A stretch of DNA of 64,000 nucleotides from Pseudolysinimonas yzui (GTDB lineage Bacteria; Actinomycetota; Actinomycetes; Actinomycetales; Microbacteriaceae). The stretch covers positions 579,237-643,236 of the forward strand of contig NZ_BNAI01000001.1 of assembly GCF_014653215.1 (NCBI RefSeq), in the 5' to 3' direction. The notes below the pieces were generated by a model, which saw nothing but the letters and a program-made list of their open reading frames with translations, was not told the origin of the DNA and ran no database searches. Every line of letters begins with the position of its first letter. The first letter of the stretch is position 1. This document shows positions 8,436 through 16,682 of the stretch, piece after piece. A program made the position numbers and the translations under genes.

Positions 8436-9349
8436 CAGCTGTTCTCGATCAGGGCGATGGCCGCCGGGAGGTCGTCGGGGGTCTTCACCGCGACGGTGGG
8501 GAGGCCTTTCAGGCCGCGCTTGGCGAGACCGACGAGAGCGCCGGCCGGGGCGAGTTCGACGAGGCCGGTCACGCCGGCCTTCTCGAACGCCGCCATGCAG
8601 AGGTCCCAGCGCACCGGGTTCGCGACCTGGCCGACGAGCAAGTCGACGAAGGCCGCCCCGGATGCCACGGTCGAGCCGTCCTTGTTGGTCCAGACGGTCA
8701 CGGCGGGGTCGTTCACGGTCACCCCGGCAGCGGCCGCGCGCAGGCGCTCGACGGCGGGCTGCATGTACCGGGTGTGGAAGGCTCCGGCGACCTGCAGCGG
8801 GATGACCCGTGCGCCCGTGGGCGGGTTCCCGGCGAGCTGGGCGAGGGCGGCGAGGTCGCCCGCGACGACGAGCTGGCCGCCGCCGTTGTAGTTCGCGGGG
8901 GAGAGGCCGAGATCATCCAGCTTCGCCAGCAGTTCGCTCTCGTCACCGCCGATGACGGCGCTCATGCCGGTCGCCTCGAGCGCCGCGGCCTCGGCCATCG
9001 CGGTGCCGCGTTCGCGCACCAGGGCGAGGGCGTCGGCTTCGCTGAGGATGCCGGCGGCGGCCGCCGCGGCGAACTCGCCGACCGAGTGTCCGGCGACGCC
9101 GGCGAGCCGGTCGCGGTGCCCGGCGAGGGCGCCGAAGGCGAGCAGCGAGGCGGCGACGATGAGCGGCTGGGCGACCGCGGTGTCGCGGATCGTGTCGGCG
9201 TCCGAGACGGTGCCGTGCGCCACCAGGTCGAGGCCCGCGGCGTCGGCCAGGGCACCGAGGTGTTCGGCGAATCGGGGCTCGGCGAGCCAGGGTTCGAGGA
9301 ATCCGGGGGTCTGCGACCCCTGGCCGGGGGCAACGACGACGACACTCAC
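8435..9349 (-). CDS. fabD: Malonyl-CoA:ACP transacylase
   Basis: A 304-residue acyltransferase that loads malonate onto ACP. The GQGSQTPGF oxyanion motif lies near the N-terminus, and the catalytic Ser in AGHSVGEFAAAAAAGI with His further on in AGAFHTRYM. It is the first gene of the fab operon and is read from GTG 9349. In most relatives the PucR-type regulator gene (here fasR at 16.7-17.9 kb) lies directly upstream. Here a 7-kb sugar operon stands between them. Confidence 0.95.
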   Translation of the reverse strand: MSVVVVAPGQGSQTPGFLEPWLAEPRFAEHLGALADAAGLDLVAHGTVSDADTIRDTAVAQPLIVAASLLAFGALAGHRDRLAGVAGHSVGEFAAAAAAGILSEADALALVRERGTAMAEAAALEATGMSAVIGGDESELLAKLDDLGLSPANYNGGGQLVVAGDLAALAQLAGNPPTGARVIPLQVAGAFHTRYMQPAVERLRAAAAGVTVNDPAVTVWTNKDGSTVASGAAFVDLLVGQVANPVRWDLCMAAFEKAGVTGLVELAPAGALVGLAKRGLKGLPTVAVKTPDDLPAAIALIENS

Positions 9350-9422
9350 GAGACACCATCCTGCCGGAAATGCGCCGGTCTGCCGTGCGACGGCCCGACA
9401 GGCGCGGCTTTCGGATCTTGGT

Positions 9423-9449
9423 GGTTCTCTACAGAGGAATCCGAGAACC
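9423..9449. promoter_or_regulatory. Dyad upstream of fabD, possible regulator site
   Basis: GGTTCTC (9423-9429) and GAGAACC (9443-9449) form a perfect 7-bp dyad with a 13-base spacer, about 75 bases upstream of fabD, in the only promoter-sized gap before the fab operon (9350-9467). A FasR-type operator is one possibility. A terminator stem for the convergent-side manA transcript is another. Confidence 0.35.
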
Positions 9450-9467
9450 GATGGGGGAAAGGCCGCG

Positions 9468-10442
9468 TCAGGGGGCAGGCGGGCGCGCGACCAGCAGTTC
9501 CCCGGTGCCGCGCACCGTCACCGTTCCATCGGATGCGGGCAGCAGCAGTGTCGAGCCTTTCGCCGCCGCCTCGCGGCCGATCTCGAGCGCGCCGCTCGTC
9601 ACGACGAGGATCGCGAAGCCGGGTGCGACGTCGGCTTCGCCGTCAACGACAATCCGCTCGAGACGGAAGTAGGGGTCGGCCGCGGCGGGGAACACCGACC
9701 CCGAGGCCGGCGCGGGATGCACCAGACCCCGCAGTTCGTCGATGCTGCGGGCGGTGCGGGTGACGGCGCGCAACGCGGCGTCGAACCCCAGGCCGAGGTG
9801 GCCGGACCGGGTTCCATCGATCGCGAACCCCTGCCACTCGAGCAGGATGGAGAGGTCTTCGGGTTGCTGCAGCTCCAGCAGCAGCACCCCGGCTCCGATC
9901 GCGTGCAGTTCCCCGGGAGGCACCCACACGACATCGCCGGGGCTCACCGTCACCTCGTGCAGCAGCCCGAGCAACGCGGCGACGTCCTGGTCGGCGACGA
10001 GTGCCGCCAGCTCGCCCGCATCGACGTCGCGGGTCAGTCCGACGTGCACCGTGCCGCCGCTGAGGATGTACCAGGCCTCGGCCTTGCCGTGCGCGTGGCC
10101 GAGGTGCCGGGCGGCGAAGTCGTCGTCGGGGTGGGCGTGCACCGGCAGGCGCTGTCCGGCGTCGAGCAGTTTCACCAGCAGCCGCAGGTCGGCGCCCCAG
10201 CGGCCGACGTGCGCGTGGCCGAGCCAGCCGACCGGATCCGACTCGACGGCGTCGCGCAACAACCGGCCGTCGGGAAGCCGGGAGAGCCCGAGGCTCGGGT
10301 CGCCGAAGATCGTCGTCGTCGACCCGATCCAGTCCTCGGGTTCCCGTTCGCCGGCCGGGGGTTCGTTCCGGAAGGCCGTGATGCGCGCACCGCCCCGGTA
10401 GAAGCGTTCGGGCGGCCGGTTCGACGGCAGGCGCACGGTCAC
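9468..10442 (-). CDS. manA: Class I mannose-6-phosphate isomerase (ManA-like)
   Basis: A 324-residue zinc-dependent sugar-phosphate isomerase, normally interconverting mannose-6-P and fructose-6-P. The metal-site segment VHAHPDDDF is followed by HGKAEAWYIL and GELHAIGAGVLLLELQQPED, matching the class I cupin core. Its start overlaps the kinase stop by 4 bases (GTGA), and it is the last gene of the sugar operon. Given its context it may act on a related aldose- or ketose-phosphate rather than mannose-6-P. Confidence 0.85.
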   Translation of the reverse strand: MTVRLPSNRPPERFYRGGARITAFRNEPPAGEREPEDWIGSTTTIFGDPSLGLSRLPDGRLLRDAVESDPVGWLGHAHVGRWGADLRLLVKLLDAGQRLPVHAHPDDDFAARHLGHAHGKAEAWYILSGGTVHVGLTRDVDAGELAALVADQDVAALLGLLHEVTVSPGDVVWVPPGELHAIGAGVLLLELQQPEDLSILLEWQGFAIDGTRSGHLGLGFDAALRAVTRTARSIDELRGLVHPAPASGSVFPAAADPYFRLERIVVDGEADVAPGFAILVVTSGALEIGREAAAKGSTLLLPASDGTVTVRGTGELLVARPPAP

Positions 10443-11629
10443 GCGGCAGGGCGCTTCCGGTCGACGGCGGCGAGGAATCCGCCGACGAAGGTGTCGCCGA
10501 GGCCGATCGTCGTCGGGGTGGCGGTCTCGATGATGTACCCGGGGACGCCGACGGCGGGGAGCTCACGCTCGACGTGCGCGACGACATCCGCTCCGCCGCC
10601 GTGGCGCGGAAGGGCCGCGGTCGCGACGAAGTCCGCCGCGGTGTGACCATCGCCGAGCCGGTAACGCGTCGCCGCCATCTGCACGGCGCTGTCGAGGGCG
10701 CCGCGGTGCCGCCCGGACTCCGGGCCGACCGCGATCGCCCAGTACCGGGTGTGCACGACCAGAGCCGGGGCCGGGATGAGGGCGTGCGCCGCACGCAGCG
10801 CCTGCTCGACATCGACGGGGTCGAGCAGATCGACCCGCCGCCCGACGTACTCCTGCAGCTCGTCTTCGTTCATGCTGTAGACGTCGATGCGGGGCAGCAG
10901 TCGCTCGCGGGCGATGTGCGCGAATTCGCGCCGGTAGAAGCCGGCGTCCTCGTAGAACAGCAGGGCGTCGGCGGGCAGGCTGCGCAGGGCCGCCTCGAGG
11001 CTGTCGAGGCGACGCTCGAGCAGATCGCCGTCGGTCATCGTGTTGAAACCCGAGACGAGGAAGACGTCGGCCTTCGCCAGCGCCGCCGGAAGCTCGTCGC
11101 TCAGCAGCATCTCGCGATTCGGCGGGTCGTTCGCGAAGATCAGCCGGTTGGGCTGCGGGGCGACGAGTTCGGCATCCCGCAGCCGCACCCGCGCGCCCGC
11201 CGGGAACTGCACGATCACGTGCGGGTCGAGCGTGTCGCGCGTGGCGCTCGAGATGTAGCGGGTGGAAGCCGGCAGCAGACGCCGCACGTTGTCGTCGATG
11301 CTCACCAGATGCTGCACGCTCGGGATGCCGAGGCTGTCGAGCGCGATCCCCGCCCGCACCCCGGTGCCGCCGAGGGTGACCGCGGTCTCGAAGCGGGCGG
11401 CGAAGCGTTCGACGATCGCCGAGGACTCCACGAACCGCTCGCCCCCCGAACCGGTCGCCAGAAAGGCGAGGATCACCGCGACGAGCGAACGCTCGTCGAC
11501 GATCGGCGTCGCGGTCGACAGGTCGTCACGGCCGAGCCCGTACTCGCGAGCGAGTCGTTCCAGCTCGGCCGCGTCCCAGCGGATCTCGAAATCGACGGTG
11601 CCGCCGAGTCCGAGCACGATGTCGCCCAC
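10439..11629 (-). CDS. ADP-dependent phosphofructokinase/glucokinase family kinase
   Basis: A 396-residue ribokinase-fold protein resembling the ADP-dependent PFK/GK family best known from archaea. Features include SGFNTMTD near residue 190, SMNEDELQEYVG, VVHTRYWAIAVG and the catalytic GLGDTFVGGF near the C-terminus. The family transfers phosphate from ADP to glucose or fructose-6-P. Its position between a class II aldolase and a ManA-like isomerase suggests it makes a hexose bisphosphate that the aldolase cleaves. It overlaps manA by 4 bases. Nucleotide and sugar specificity cannot be settled by reading, and family assignment rests on motif pattern. Confidence 0.75.
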   Translation of the reverse strand: MGDIVLGLGGTVDFEIRWDAAELERLAREYGLGRDDLSTATPIVDERSLVAVILAFLATGSGGERFVESSAIVERFAARFETAVTLGGTGVRAGIALDSLGIPSVQHLVSIDDNVRRLLPASTRYISSATRDTLDPHVIVQFPAGARVRLRDAELVAPQPNRLIFANDPPNREMLLSDELPAALAKADVFLVSGFNTMTDGDLLERRLDSLEAALRSLPADALLFYEDAGFYRREFAHIARERLLPRIDVYSMNEDELQEYVGRRVDLLDPVDVEQALRAAHALIPAPALVVHTRYWAIAVGPESGRHRGALDSAVQMAATRYRLGDGHTAADFVATAALPRHGGGADVVAHVERELPAVGVPGYIIETATPTTIGLGDTFVGGFLAAVDRKRPAA

Positions 11630-11658
11630 GACGCCGATCGTCCCCTATTCCGACCGGT

Positions 11659-12522
11659 TCAGTACAGCGGAGCCTTGCCGGCCGCGCCGAACAGGTCGAT
11701 CTTCTCGGCCGCCGTCACCTTCATCGCCGCGATCGCCTCCGGCTGGATCGCGTTCGGCTCCCGGAGCCGCTTGTCGGTGCCGAGGATCTCGCGCATGCGG
11801 TCGTGGTACGAGACCTTGATGTCGCTGGAGATGTTGATCTTGTTGATGCCGAGCGTCACCGCACGGCTCAGCTCGGCGTCCGGGTTGCCCGATCCGCCGT
11901 GCAGCACCAGCGGGATGCCGACGGCCGCCTTGATCTGCTCGAGCAGGTCGTGGCGCAGCTCCGGGTTCTTGTCCGCCGGGTACAGCCCGTGCGAGGTGCC
12001 GATGGCGATCGCGAGGCTGTCGACGCCGGTCTCCTGAACGAAGCGCACGGCATCCGCCGGGTCGGTGTAGATGATCTCGGCGGCACCCGACTCGCCGTAG
12101 CTGTCGTTCGCGCCGATCGTGCCGAGTTCGCCTTCGACCTGGATGCCGACCGCGTGTGCCGCCTCGACGACCTTGCGGGTGAGGGCGACGTTCTCGTCGA
12201 ACGGCTTGAGCGAGGCATCGATCATCACCGAGGTGAAACCGGCGTGGATCGCCTGGATCATCTGCTCGAAGCTGCCGCCGTGATCCCAGTGGATCGCGAC
12301 GGGGACGCTCGAACGGTGCGCCCGCGAGCGGATCGCGGCGATCAGGTCGGTCGTGACGTGGCGGACCTCATCGGGGTGGATGGCGACGATGACCGGAGCG
12401 GCCTTCTCCTCGCTGATGTCCATGACCCCGGTGAACATCGCCCAGTCGCTGATGTTGAAGGCCGGGATCGCGAAGTTGTTCGCGTTGGCGACATCAAGGA
12501 TGGATTTTCCGGTGTAGAGCAC
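11659..12522 (-). CDS. Class II (zinc) fructose/tagatose-bisphosphate aldolase family protein
   Basis: A 287-residue (beta/alpha)8 aldolase that cleaves ketose-bisphosphates into two triose phosphates. Asp80 and zinc-ligand His81 lie in HWDHGGSFEQ. Other motifs are VEGELGTIG, GTSHGLYP, LVLHGGSGNP and KINISSD. The length fits the GatY/KbaY/FbaA group. GTG 12522 was chosen because AGGAG lies about 7 bases upstream; longer in-frame starts run into the permease gene. It sits between the second permease and the kinase gene. A housekeeping FBP aldolase is expected elsewhere, so this copy is probably specialised for the imported sugar. Confidence 0.88.
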   Translation of the reverse strand: MLYTGKSILDVANANNFAIPAFNISDWAMFTGVMDISEEKAAPVIVAIHPDEVRHVTTDLIAAIRSRAHRSSVPVAIHWDHGGSFEQMIQAIHAGFTSVMIDASLKPFDENVALTRKVVEAAHAVGIQVEGELGTIGANDSYGESGAAEIIYTDPADAVRFVQETGVDSLAIAIGTSHGLYPADKNPELRHDLLEQIKAAVGIPLVLHGGSGNPDAELSRAVTLGINKINISSDIKVSYHDRMREILGTDKRLREPNAIQPEAIAAMKVTAAEKIDLFGAAGKAPLY

Positions 12523-12554
12523 TGCTGGTTCTCCTGTTCGGTGGTGGTTTCGGA

Positions 12555-13421
12555 TCAGCTCTTGACCGCACCGGCGGTGAGGCCGCCGATGAAGAAGCGC
12601 TGGAAGAAGAGGAAGAGAACGAGAACAGGGATCGAGCCGAGGATGCTCATCGCCATCATTTCGTTCCACTCATATGAGTGCTGACCCATGAGCAGCTGGA
12701 TGCCGATGGGCACCGTGCGCATGTCGGTCGTCTTGGTCAGGGTGAGCGCGAACAGGTACTCGTTCCACGCGATCATGAAGGTGTAGACCCCGACCGACAC
12801 GATCCCGGGAACCGAGATCGGCACGAGGATGCGCCACAGTGCGGTCCACGATCCGGCGCCATCCATGCGCACGGCTTCGTCGAGCTCGCGGGGGATGGTG
12901 TTGAAGTAGCCGGTCATCATGATGATCGCGTAGGGCAGCGTGAACACCATGTAGGTGAGGATCAGGCCCGGGTAGGTGTTGAACAGCCCGAGGGTCACGA
13001 CGAGCCCGAAGTAGGGCACCAGCAGCGTGATCGGGGGCACCGCCTGCACGGTGACGATGATCACGTTGAGCGGCTTCTTGAACGGGAAGTCGTACCGGCT
13101 GAAGGCGTAGGCGGCGAGGATCGCCACGAACAGGGTCGCGATCGTGACCGCGCCCGAGACGACGTAGCTGTTGATGAAGAAGCGGATCTTCTCCGGGTCG
13201 CCGAAGATCGCACCGTAGGCCTCGAACGAGAACCCCTCGGTGATGAGCCGCGGCGGGAACTCGAAGATCAGGGTGTTCGGCTTGAACGAGCTCGACAGCA
13301 TCCACAGCACCGGTGCGGCGGCGAAGGTGGCGCCGGCGAGGAGGCCGAGCAGCAGGCCGATGCGCTGCACGAGGCGGCGCGAACTCCGGGAGAGCCGCGG
13401 GGTGCGGGTGACGGTGGTCAT
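12555..13421 (-). CDS. Carbohydrate ABC transporter permease (MalG-type)
   Basis: A 288-residue inner-membrane permease with about six transmembrane helices. The cytoplasmic-loop motif is RELDEAVRMDGAGSWTALWR, the EAA loop that contacts the ATPase. It pairs with the upstream MalF-type permease and the solute-binding protein in one importer. No ATPase gene lies in the operon; actinobacterial sugar importers often share a general ATPase (MsiK type) encoded elsewhere. It starts 3 bases after the stop of the upstream permease. Confidence 0.93.
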   Translation of the reverse strand: MTTVTRTPRLSRSSRRLVQRIGLLLGLLAGATFAAAPVLWMLSSSFKPNTLIFEFPPRLITEGFSFEAYGAIFGDPEKIRFFINSYVVSGAVTIATLFVAILAAYAFSRYDFPFKKPLNVIIVTVQAVPPITLLVPYFGLVVTLGLFNTYPGLILTYMVFTLPYAIIMMTGYFNTIPRELDEAVRMDGAGSWTALWRILVPISVPGIVSVGVYTFMIAWNEYLFALTLTKTTDMRTVPIGIQLLMGQHSYEWNEMMAMSILGSIPVLVLFLFFQRFFIGGLTAGAVKS

Positions 13422-13424
13422 GAC

Positions 13425-14333
13425 TCAGTCCCTCGCTCGCTGGTGACGGACATAGAAGATGGCGAGCACCATCGACAGCAGCAGCACGAGCACGGCGCTC
13501 GTCGAGGCGAGGGCGAACTCGTACTTCGCGAACGCGAGCTTGTAGGTGTAGGTGCTGAGCACCTCGGTGGCGATGATCGGGCCGCCGCCCGTCGTCATCC
13601 AGATCAGCGCGAACTGCTGCGAGGTCCAGATGAAGTCGAGCAAGGCCATCGAGATGATGATCGGTTTCAGCTGCGGCACGGTGACGTTCCAGAAGCGCTG
13701 CAGCGGGCCGGCGCCGTCGACCCGGGCGGCCTCGTTGAGGTCGGCGGGGATGCCCTGGAGCCCGGCGAGCAGGCTGATCATGAAGAACGGATAGCCCGAC
13801 CAGATGTTGATGAAGGTGACCGAGCCGAGGGCGAGCGCCGGGTCGGCGAGCCACTCGGTGTCGCCCGTGGTGATTCCGACGGCGGCGAGCAGGTAGTTGG
13901 CGACCCCGTTGGGGTTCAGCAGCATGCGCCAGAGAACGGCGACGATCGCGGCGGTGAACAGCCACGGCAGGATGAACAGCCCGCGGAAGAGCGAGATGAT
14001 GCGCGGCCCGAGCAGCGTCGAGTTGAGCATCATCGCGAACGCCAGGCCGATGACGAGGTGGGCGACGACGCTGGCCGTCACGAAGATGAAGGTGTTGGCG
14101 ATCGCCGTGTGGAAGACCCCGTCGGTCAGCACCTCGACGTAGTTGTCGAAGCCGACGACCTCGGGGTTCTTGTTGAGGATGACGTTGTCGAGGAAGGAGT
14201 AGCCGATCACCATGACGATCGGCACGAGCATCAGCACGATGAGCAGTGCCGATGTCGGGGCGACGTAGGCGTACGGCTCGACGCGACGGCTGAGGCTCAC
14301 GCGCGACCGGCGGCGGGGGAGCGTTGTGCTCAC
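13425..14333 (-). CDS. Carbohydrate ABC transporter permease (MalF-type)
   Basis: A 302-residue permease with about six membrane segments, from SALLIVLMLVPIVMVIGYSF to STSAVLVLLLSMVLAIFYVR. The EAA loop is DLNEAARVDGAGPLQRFWNV. It is the first permease after the solute-binding protein and forms the channel with the MalG-type partner that starts 3 bases downstream. A strong hairpin (14375-14405) separates it from the binding-protein gene. Confidence 0.93.
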   Translation of the reverse strand: MSTTLPRRRSRVSLSRRVEPYAYVAPTSALLIVLMLVPIVMVIGYSFLDNVILNKNPEVVGFDNYVEVLTDGVFHTAIANTFIFVTASVVAHLVIGLAFAMMLNSTLLGPRIISLFRGLFILPWLFTAAIVAVLWRMLLNPNGVANYLLAAVGITTGDTEWLADPALALGSVTFINIWSGYPFFMISLLAGLQGIPADLNEAARVDGAGPLQRFWNVTVPQLKPIIISMALLDFIWTSQQFALIWMTTGGGPIIATEVLSTYTYKLAFAKYEFALASTSAVLVLLLSMVLAIFYVRHQRARD

Positions 14334-14374
14334 GGCCGGAACCTCCTGTGGTCGAAAGAGTCGGGAAGAGAAGG

Positions 14375-14405
14375 GGGCCGCGCCACGTCCGCCGTGGCGC
14401 GGCCC
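14375..14405 (-). terminator. Intra-operon hairpin after the solute-binding protein gene
   Basis: A perfect 13-bp stem (GGGCCGCGCCACG 14375-14387 with 14393-14405) has a 5-base loop and is followed on the minus strand by CCTTCTCTTCCC. It lies between the binding-protein gene and the permeases. Such hairpins in ABC operons usually protect or terminate part of the transcript, so that binding protein exceeds permease. Confidence 0.75.
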
Positions 14406-14417
14406 GCTACTGATGGG

Positions 14418-15704
14418 TTAGAACTCGGCTGACCAGGACTCTTGCACCGTGGCGAGCATCTCGTCGACCGAGACCTGCCCTTCGAGCAACTTCTGGAACT
14501 CGGTGTCGAACTGACGCATCAGGTCTTCCGCGACGGGCAGGCCGGTGAACTCGTTCGCCGGGTAGCCGCTCTGGTAGATCTCGAAGGCCTTCTCGAACAG
14601 TTCCTTGCCCTCACCGAACTCGGGAGCCGAGTCGACGTTGCCGGGGAACGCGTTGGCGATCGTCGACAGCTCCGAGTTGATCTCGGTGCTCATCAGGAAC
14701 TCGACGAGCTTGAGCGCTTCGGCCTGGTGTTCGCTTCCCTCGGCGACGCCGATGCCCCACGAGGCGTACGGGATGCCGCGGGCACCTTCGTAGCCGTCCT
14801 CGGCCGGGATCGCGGCGATGTCGAAGTTCAGGTCGGGGTTGCTCTCCTGGATGAGGTTGATGTGCGACAGCGAGTCGATCATCATTCCGACGCGGCCGTT
14901 GGTGAACTCCTCGACCTTGTCCTGCTCCTTCATCGTGAAGGCTCCGGGGGCGATGACGCCGTCATTCCAGAGGCCCTGCACGAACTCGACCGTGCTGACG
15001 ACATCGTCGTTGGTGAGGTCGGGAAGGCCGCCGTCGTCGAGCATCGAGCCGCCCGACGCCCAGTTCCACGACATGAGGTCGTTCTGGATGCCGTTGGGCG
15101 CTTCGAGCGACAGCGGGAGCACCCAGCCGCTCGCGGTGCCGAGGTCGGTGATCGCCTGCGCGGCCGCCTCGAACTCGCTGCGGGTGCTGGGCACCTCGGC
15201 GATGCCGGCCTGCGCGAGCAGGTCGGTGTTGACGAACAGCGGGTAGACGAAGTTGACGACCGGGATCATGTAGGTCGCGCCGTCGATCTGGATCTGGCTC
15301 GCCAGCTTGCTGTCATCCATGCCGTTCTCGGCCATGAGAGCGGTGAGGTCGGCGATCGCGCCCTGCTGGGCGAAGTCGCTCACCCAGGCGCCGTCGAGGC
15401 CGACGACATCCGGCATCGTTCCCGACGCGGCGCCGGCGAACAGCTGCTCCTTCGTCGAGGCGTAGGGCCCGCTGATCAGCTCGACGCTGATGCCCGGGTT
15501 CTCTTCCTCGAACTGGTCGATGAGTCCCTGGAACGCGCCCTCGGGCAGTTCCGGGGCCCACCACTGGGCGAACTCGATCGTGACCTCGCCGTCGGCGGAG
15601 CCGCCGCCGGTCGAGCATCCGGCGACCGCCAGGATCGTTGCCGTTGCGGCAACGGTGCCGACGAGCTTGAGGGCGGAGCGACGCCCTCGGGTCGATGTGG
15701 CCAT
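14418..15704 (-). CDS. Sugar ABC transporter solute-binding lipoprotein
   Basis: A 428-residue extracellular binding protein. The N-terminus RRSALKLVGTVAATATILAV leads to lipobox VAGC, so it is exported and lipid-anchored. The mature part follows the family-1 sugar-binding fold (VTIEFAQWWAPELPEGAF, then GLIDQFEEENPGISVELISG). It captures the substrate for the two permeases downstream and is the first gene of the operon. Divergent transcription from the DeoR gene and an operator-like palindrome suggest repression until the sugar-phosphate appears. The ligand is unknown. Confidence 0.93.
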   Translation of the reverse strand: MATSTRGRRSALKLVGTVAATATILAVAGCSTGGGSADGEVTIEFAQWWAPELPEGAFQGLIDQFEEENPGISVELISGPYASTKEQLFAGAASGTMPDVVGLDGAWVSDFAQQGAIADLTALMAENGMDDSKLASQIQIDGATYMIPVVNFVYPLFVNTDLLAQAGIAEVPSTRSEFEAAAQAITDLGTASGWVLPLSLEAPNGIQNDLMSWNWASGGSMLDDGGLPDLTNDDVVSTVEFVQGLWNDGVIAPGAFTMKEQDKVEEFTNGRVGMMIDSLSHINLIQESNPDLNFDIAAIPAEDGYEGARGIPYASWGIGVAEGSEHQAEALKLVEFLMSTEINSELSTIANAFPGNVDSAPEFGEGKELFEKAFEIYQSGYPANEFTGLPVAEDLMRQFDTEFQKLLEGQVSVDEMLATVQESWSAEF

Positions 15705-15742
15705 TGTTTCTCCTCTTCGAGAGTGCTGTTTCGCGCTGGGTT

Positions 15743-15758
15743 TTGCGCGTTAGTGCAA
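15743..15758. promoter_or_regulatory. Imperfect dyad near the sugar operon promoter
   Basis: TTGCGC (15743-15748) and GTGCAA (15753-15758) form a 5-of-6 dyad around GTTA, 39-54 bases upstream of the binding-protein start. The position suits an operator for repression of the operon. Confidence 0.35.
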
Positions 15759-15804
15759 CTTCTGGCGATGTTATGCCCGAATCGATGCGGTGCGCAAGTC
15801 CATT

Positions 15805-15821
15805 GGGCGAAATCTTCGCCC
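15805..15821. promoter_or_regulatory. Perfect palindrome in the DeoR/sugar-operon divergent region
   Basis: GGGCGAA (15805-15811), ATC, TTCGCCC (15815-15821) is a perfect 7-bp dyad with a 3-base centre. It lies 43 bases upstream of the chosen DeoR start and about 100 bases from the binding-protein start, where an autoregulatory operator for a divergent regulator is expected. Confidence 0.5.
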
Positions 15822-15863
15822 GAAAGCGGCAAGAAGATGCAGGAGTGTGCTAGATGTGGGTTC

Positions 15864-16667
15864 GTGAGCGAAAACGGAACCGGGCGAGGCCGGCGTCTGC
15901 CGGCCGGGCGCAAGGCCGACCTCGCGGCGTTCGTCGCCGAATCCGGCCAGGTGACCGTCGCTGCGCTCTCCGAGCACTTCGGCGTGTCGATCGACACCGT
16001 GCGGCGCGACCTCGACCAGCTCGATCGGGAGGGCGTGCTGGTTCGCACGCACGGTGGTGCCGTGAGCATCGAAGGTCCGCGCACCGATCGGGGCCTGGAC
16101 GTGCGCCTGCGGATGCAGATCGCCGAGAAGGAATCGATCGCCAAACTCGCCGCCGGCCTCGTCGCCGACGGCACGGTCATCATGCTCAACGCGGGAACGA
16201 CCACGCTCGCCGTCGCACGGGCGCTGCGCGATCACCGCGAACTCACCATCGCGACCAACAACCTCCGCATCCCCGCCGAGATCTCGCCCAAGGCCATCCG
16301 CGACCTCTACGTCTTCGGCGGCGCCGTGCGCACCATCACCCAGGCGACGACGGGCCCGGTCGCGTTCACGATGAACGCCGGGGGGTCCGAGGTCGACATC
16401 CGGTGCGATCTCGCCCTGATCGCGGTGGGCGCCGTCGCGACCACCGGCTACTCGACGAGCAACCTCGGCGACGCCGCCATGATGGCGGACATGATGCAGC
16501 GGGCCCAGCACACCGCCATCCTCGCCGACTCGTCGAAGATGGGCAGGCGCCTGTTCGCCCAGGTCGCGACCCTGGAGCGCGCCGACTACCTCGTCACCGA
16601 CACCCCGCCCGAGCCCGAACTGGCCGACGCGCTCGCGCAGGCCGGCGTGCAGGTGCTCACGCCGTAG
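15864..16667 (+). CDS. DeoR-family sugar-operon regulator
   Basis: A regulator of about 267 residues. The N-terminal helix-turn-helix is VTVAALSEHFGVSIDTVRRD followed by LDREGVLVRTHGGAV. The C-terminal sugar-phosphate sensing domain has VIMLNAGTTTLAVARAL, IATNNLRI and the tail HTAILADSSKMGRR. Members bind DNA and are released by a sugar-phosphate intermediate. It is divergent from the sugar ABC/aldolase/kinase operon and is its likely repressor. GTG 15864 was taken as the start; ATG 15837 is a possible alternative giving 9 more residues, and neither has a good ribosome binding site. Confidence 0.88.
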   Translation: MSENGTGRGRRLPAGRKADLAAFVAESGQVTVAALSEHFGVSIDTVRRDLDQLDREGVLVRTHGGAVSIEGPRTDRGLDVRLRMQIAEKESIAKLAAGLVADGTVIMLNAGTTTLAVARALRDHRELTIATNNLRIPAEISPKAIRDLYVFGGAVRTITQATTGPVAFTMNAGGSEVDIRCDLALIAVGAVATTGYSTSNLGDAAMMADMMQRAQHTAILADSSKMGRRLFAQVATLERADYLVTDTPPEPELADALAQAGVQVLTP

Positions 16668-16682
16668 CCCCCACGCGGCGGC

